Shown piece after piece: positions 63,704 through 64,000 of a stretch of 64,000 bases of DNA; the stretch's first letter is position 1, and every line of letters begins with the position of its first letter. The notes below the pieces were generated by a model. That model searched no databases and was not told where the DNA came from. It was given only the letters and a program-made list of their open reading frames with translations. The stretch is taken from the NCBI GenBank assembly GCA_016712375.1, contig JADJRE010000006.1, positions 147,432 through 211,431 of the forward strand. The letters run 5' to 3'. Origin of the DNA: Rhodospirillales bacterium (lineage in GTDB: Bacteria > Pseudomonadota > Alphaproteobacteria > Rhodospirillales > Defluviicoccaceae). Made by a program: the position numbers and the translations under genes.

Positions 63704-64000
63704 TCAGTAGTGCGTCAGCGAAGCCGATCTACCTTGCCACGGCGATATCCGGGAGCCCGAAGCATCGATCGCGGGGCCGAGCACGATGCGGTCGCCCGGT
63801 CGCCGCAACTCGGCCACGGCTTGGCGCAGCAGTGCGGCGGGTAGCGTGGGGCTGTCCGAGTTGACGAGGCAGACGCCGCCGAAGCCGGCAGAGAAAAGAT
63901 CGTCGACCGCGTTCAGCATTCGCTCCCCAAGATCGATGCCTCGTTGCGCAAGCATGCCAAATCCCCGCGGCAGGACCCCATCGAACGCGGCTTCCGCGCC
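63704..64000 (-). CDS. DUF2064 / TIGR04282-type glycosyltransferase, partial
   Basis: The minus strand is open from the right edge, so the start lies outside the window. RGIDLGERMLNAVDDLFSAG, GVCLVNSDSPTLPAALLRQAV and DRIVLGPAIDA are the typical sequence of GT-A-fold DUF2064 glycosyltransferases, with the acidic metal site in NSDSPTLP. After GPAID the expected GGYYLIGL is missing and the protein ends within about 20 unrelated residues. The true C-terminus may therefore have been lost by a frameshift or truncation that I could not place. Confidence 0.75.
   Translation of the reverse strand, partial: GAEAAFDGVLPRGFGMLAQRGIDLGERMLNAVDDLFSAGFGGVCLVNSDSPTLPAALLRQAVAELRRPGDRIVLGPAIDASGSRISPWQGRSASLTHY

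Overview
The window is a GC-rich chromosomal segment that looks like an alphaproteobacterium, probably of the Rhodospirillales type. This is an inference from gene content: a complete dcw cell-wall and division cluster with rnpB just upstream of mraZ, an FtsZ ending in the IPAFLRR tail, an olsB-olsA ornithine-lipid pair, psd-pssA, a HIG1-type small protein next to a PduO-type adenosyltransferase, a Tat-exported HiPIP and an imuA-imuB-dnaE2 mutasome. No tRNA, IS element, prophage or CRISPR array was seen.

Layout. 1-5547: gltB (5' end outside the window) and gltD. 5689-9567: small accessory genes (DUF1178, DUF423, a DUF4410 lipoprotein, the B12 adenosyltransferase with a HIG1 protein, and a MoaD/ThiS-like protein paired with a BNR/propeller protein). 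9689-14557: a YihY/BrkB membrane protein, a three-domain flavin/FNR/ferredoxin fusion, a VOC protein and scpB. 15248-18612: an envelope run mtgA, LysM protein, psd, pssA. 18640-19011: an lprI-like pseudogene with three in-frame stops. 19237-24650: a DUF2760-Hsp70-Hsp70 operon. 24917-26589: olsB-olsA. 26830-45210: the whole dcw cluster on the minus strand (mraZ, rsmH, ftsL, ftsI, murE, murF, mraY, murD, ftsW, murG, murC, murB, ddl, ftsQ, ftsA, ftsZ), most genes joined by ATGA overlaps. A 10-bp-period TGGG repeat array that looks like the MraZ operator covers the likely mraZ promoter. 45626-46035: RNase P RNA. 46135-50422: a mesaconyl-CoA-hydratase-like protein, 3-hydroxybutyryl-CoA dehydrogenase, a DUF1254 protein, a stray duplicated 3' end of the dehydrogenase gene, and a HiPIP missing one cluster cysteine. 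50423-51273: a gene-poor stretch with three kinds of short tandem repeat. 51274-57613: DUF1269, DjlA, EamA, amidase, GST, adenylate cyclase-TPR and DUF4142 genes. 57675-63120: imuA-imuB-dnaE2. The right end holds a cupin gene and a partial glycosyltransferase gene.

The feature that most shapes this annotation is sequence quality. I find 26 single-base indels (16 apparent losses, 10 apparent gains) breaking 15 otherwise well-conserved genes, including ftsZ, ftsI, murD, murE and murF, which a living cell needs. Many lie in short homopolymers. When each is corrected, every affected gene has a length divisible by three and an uninterrupted protein. I therefore treat them as sequencing or assembly errors and give the corrected gene spans. 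The lprI-like pseudogene is different: its frame is intact and it is broken only by nonsense codons.

The best candidates for new biology are the MoaD/ThiS-propeller pair, the PPOX-FNR-ferredoxin fusion, the Hsp70-Hsp70-DUF2760 operon, the Cys-to-Ser HiPIP and the MraZ operator array. No clearly new multi-gene system could be proven from the sequence alone.
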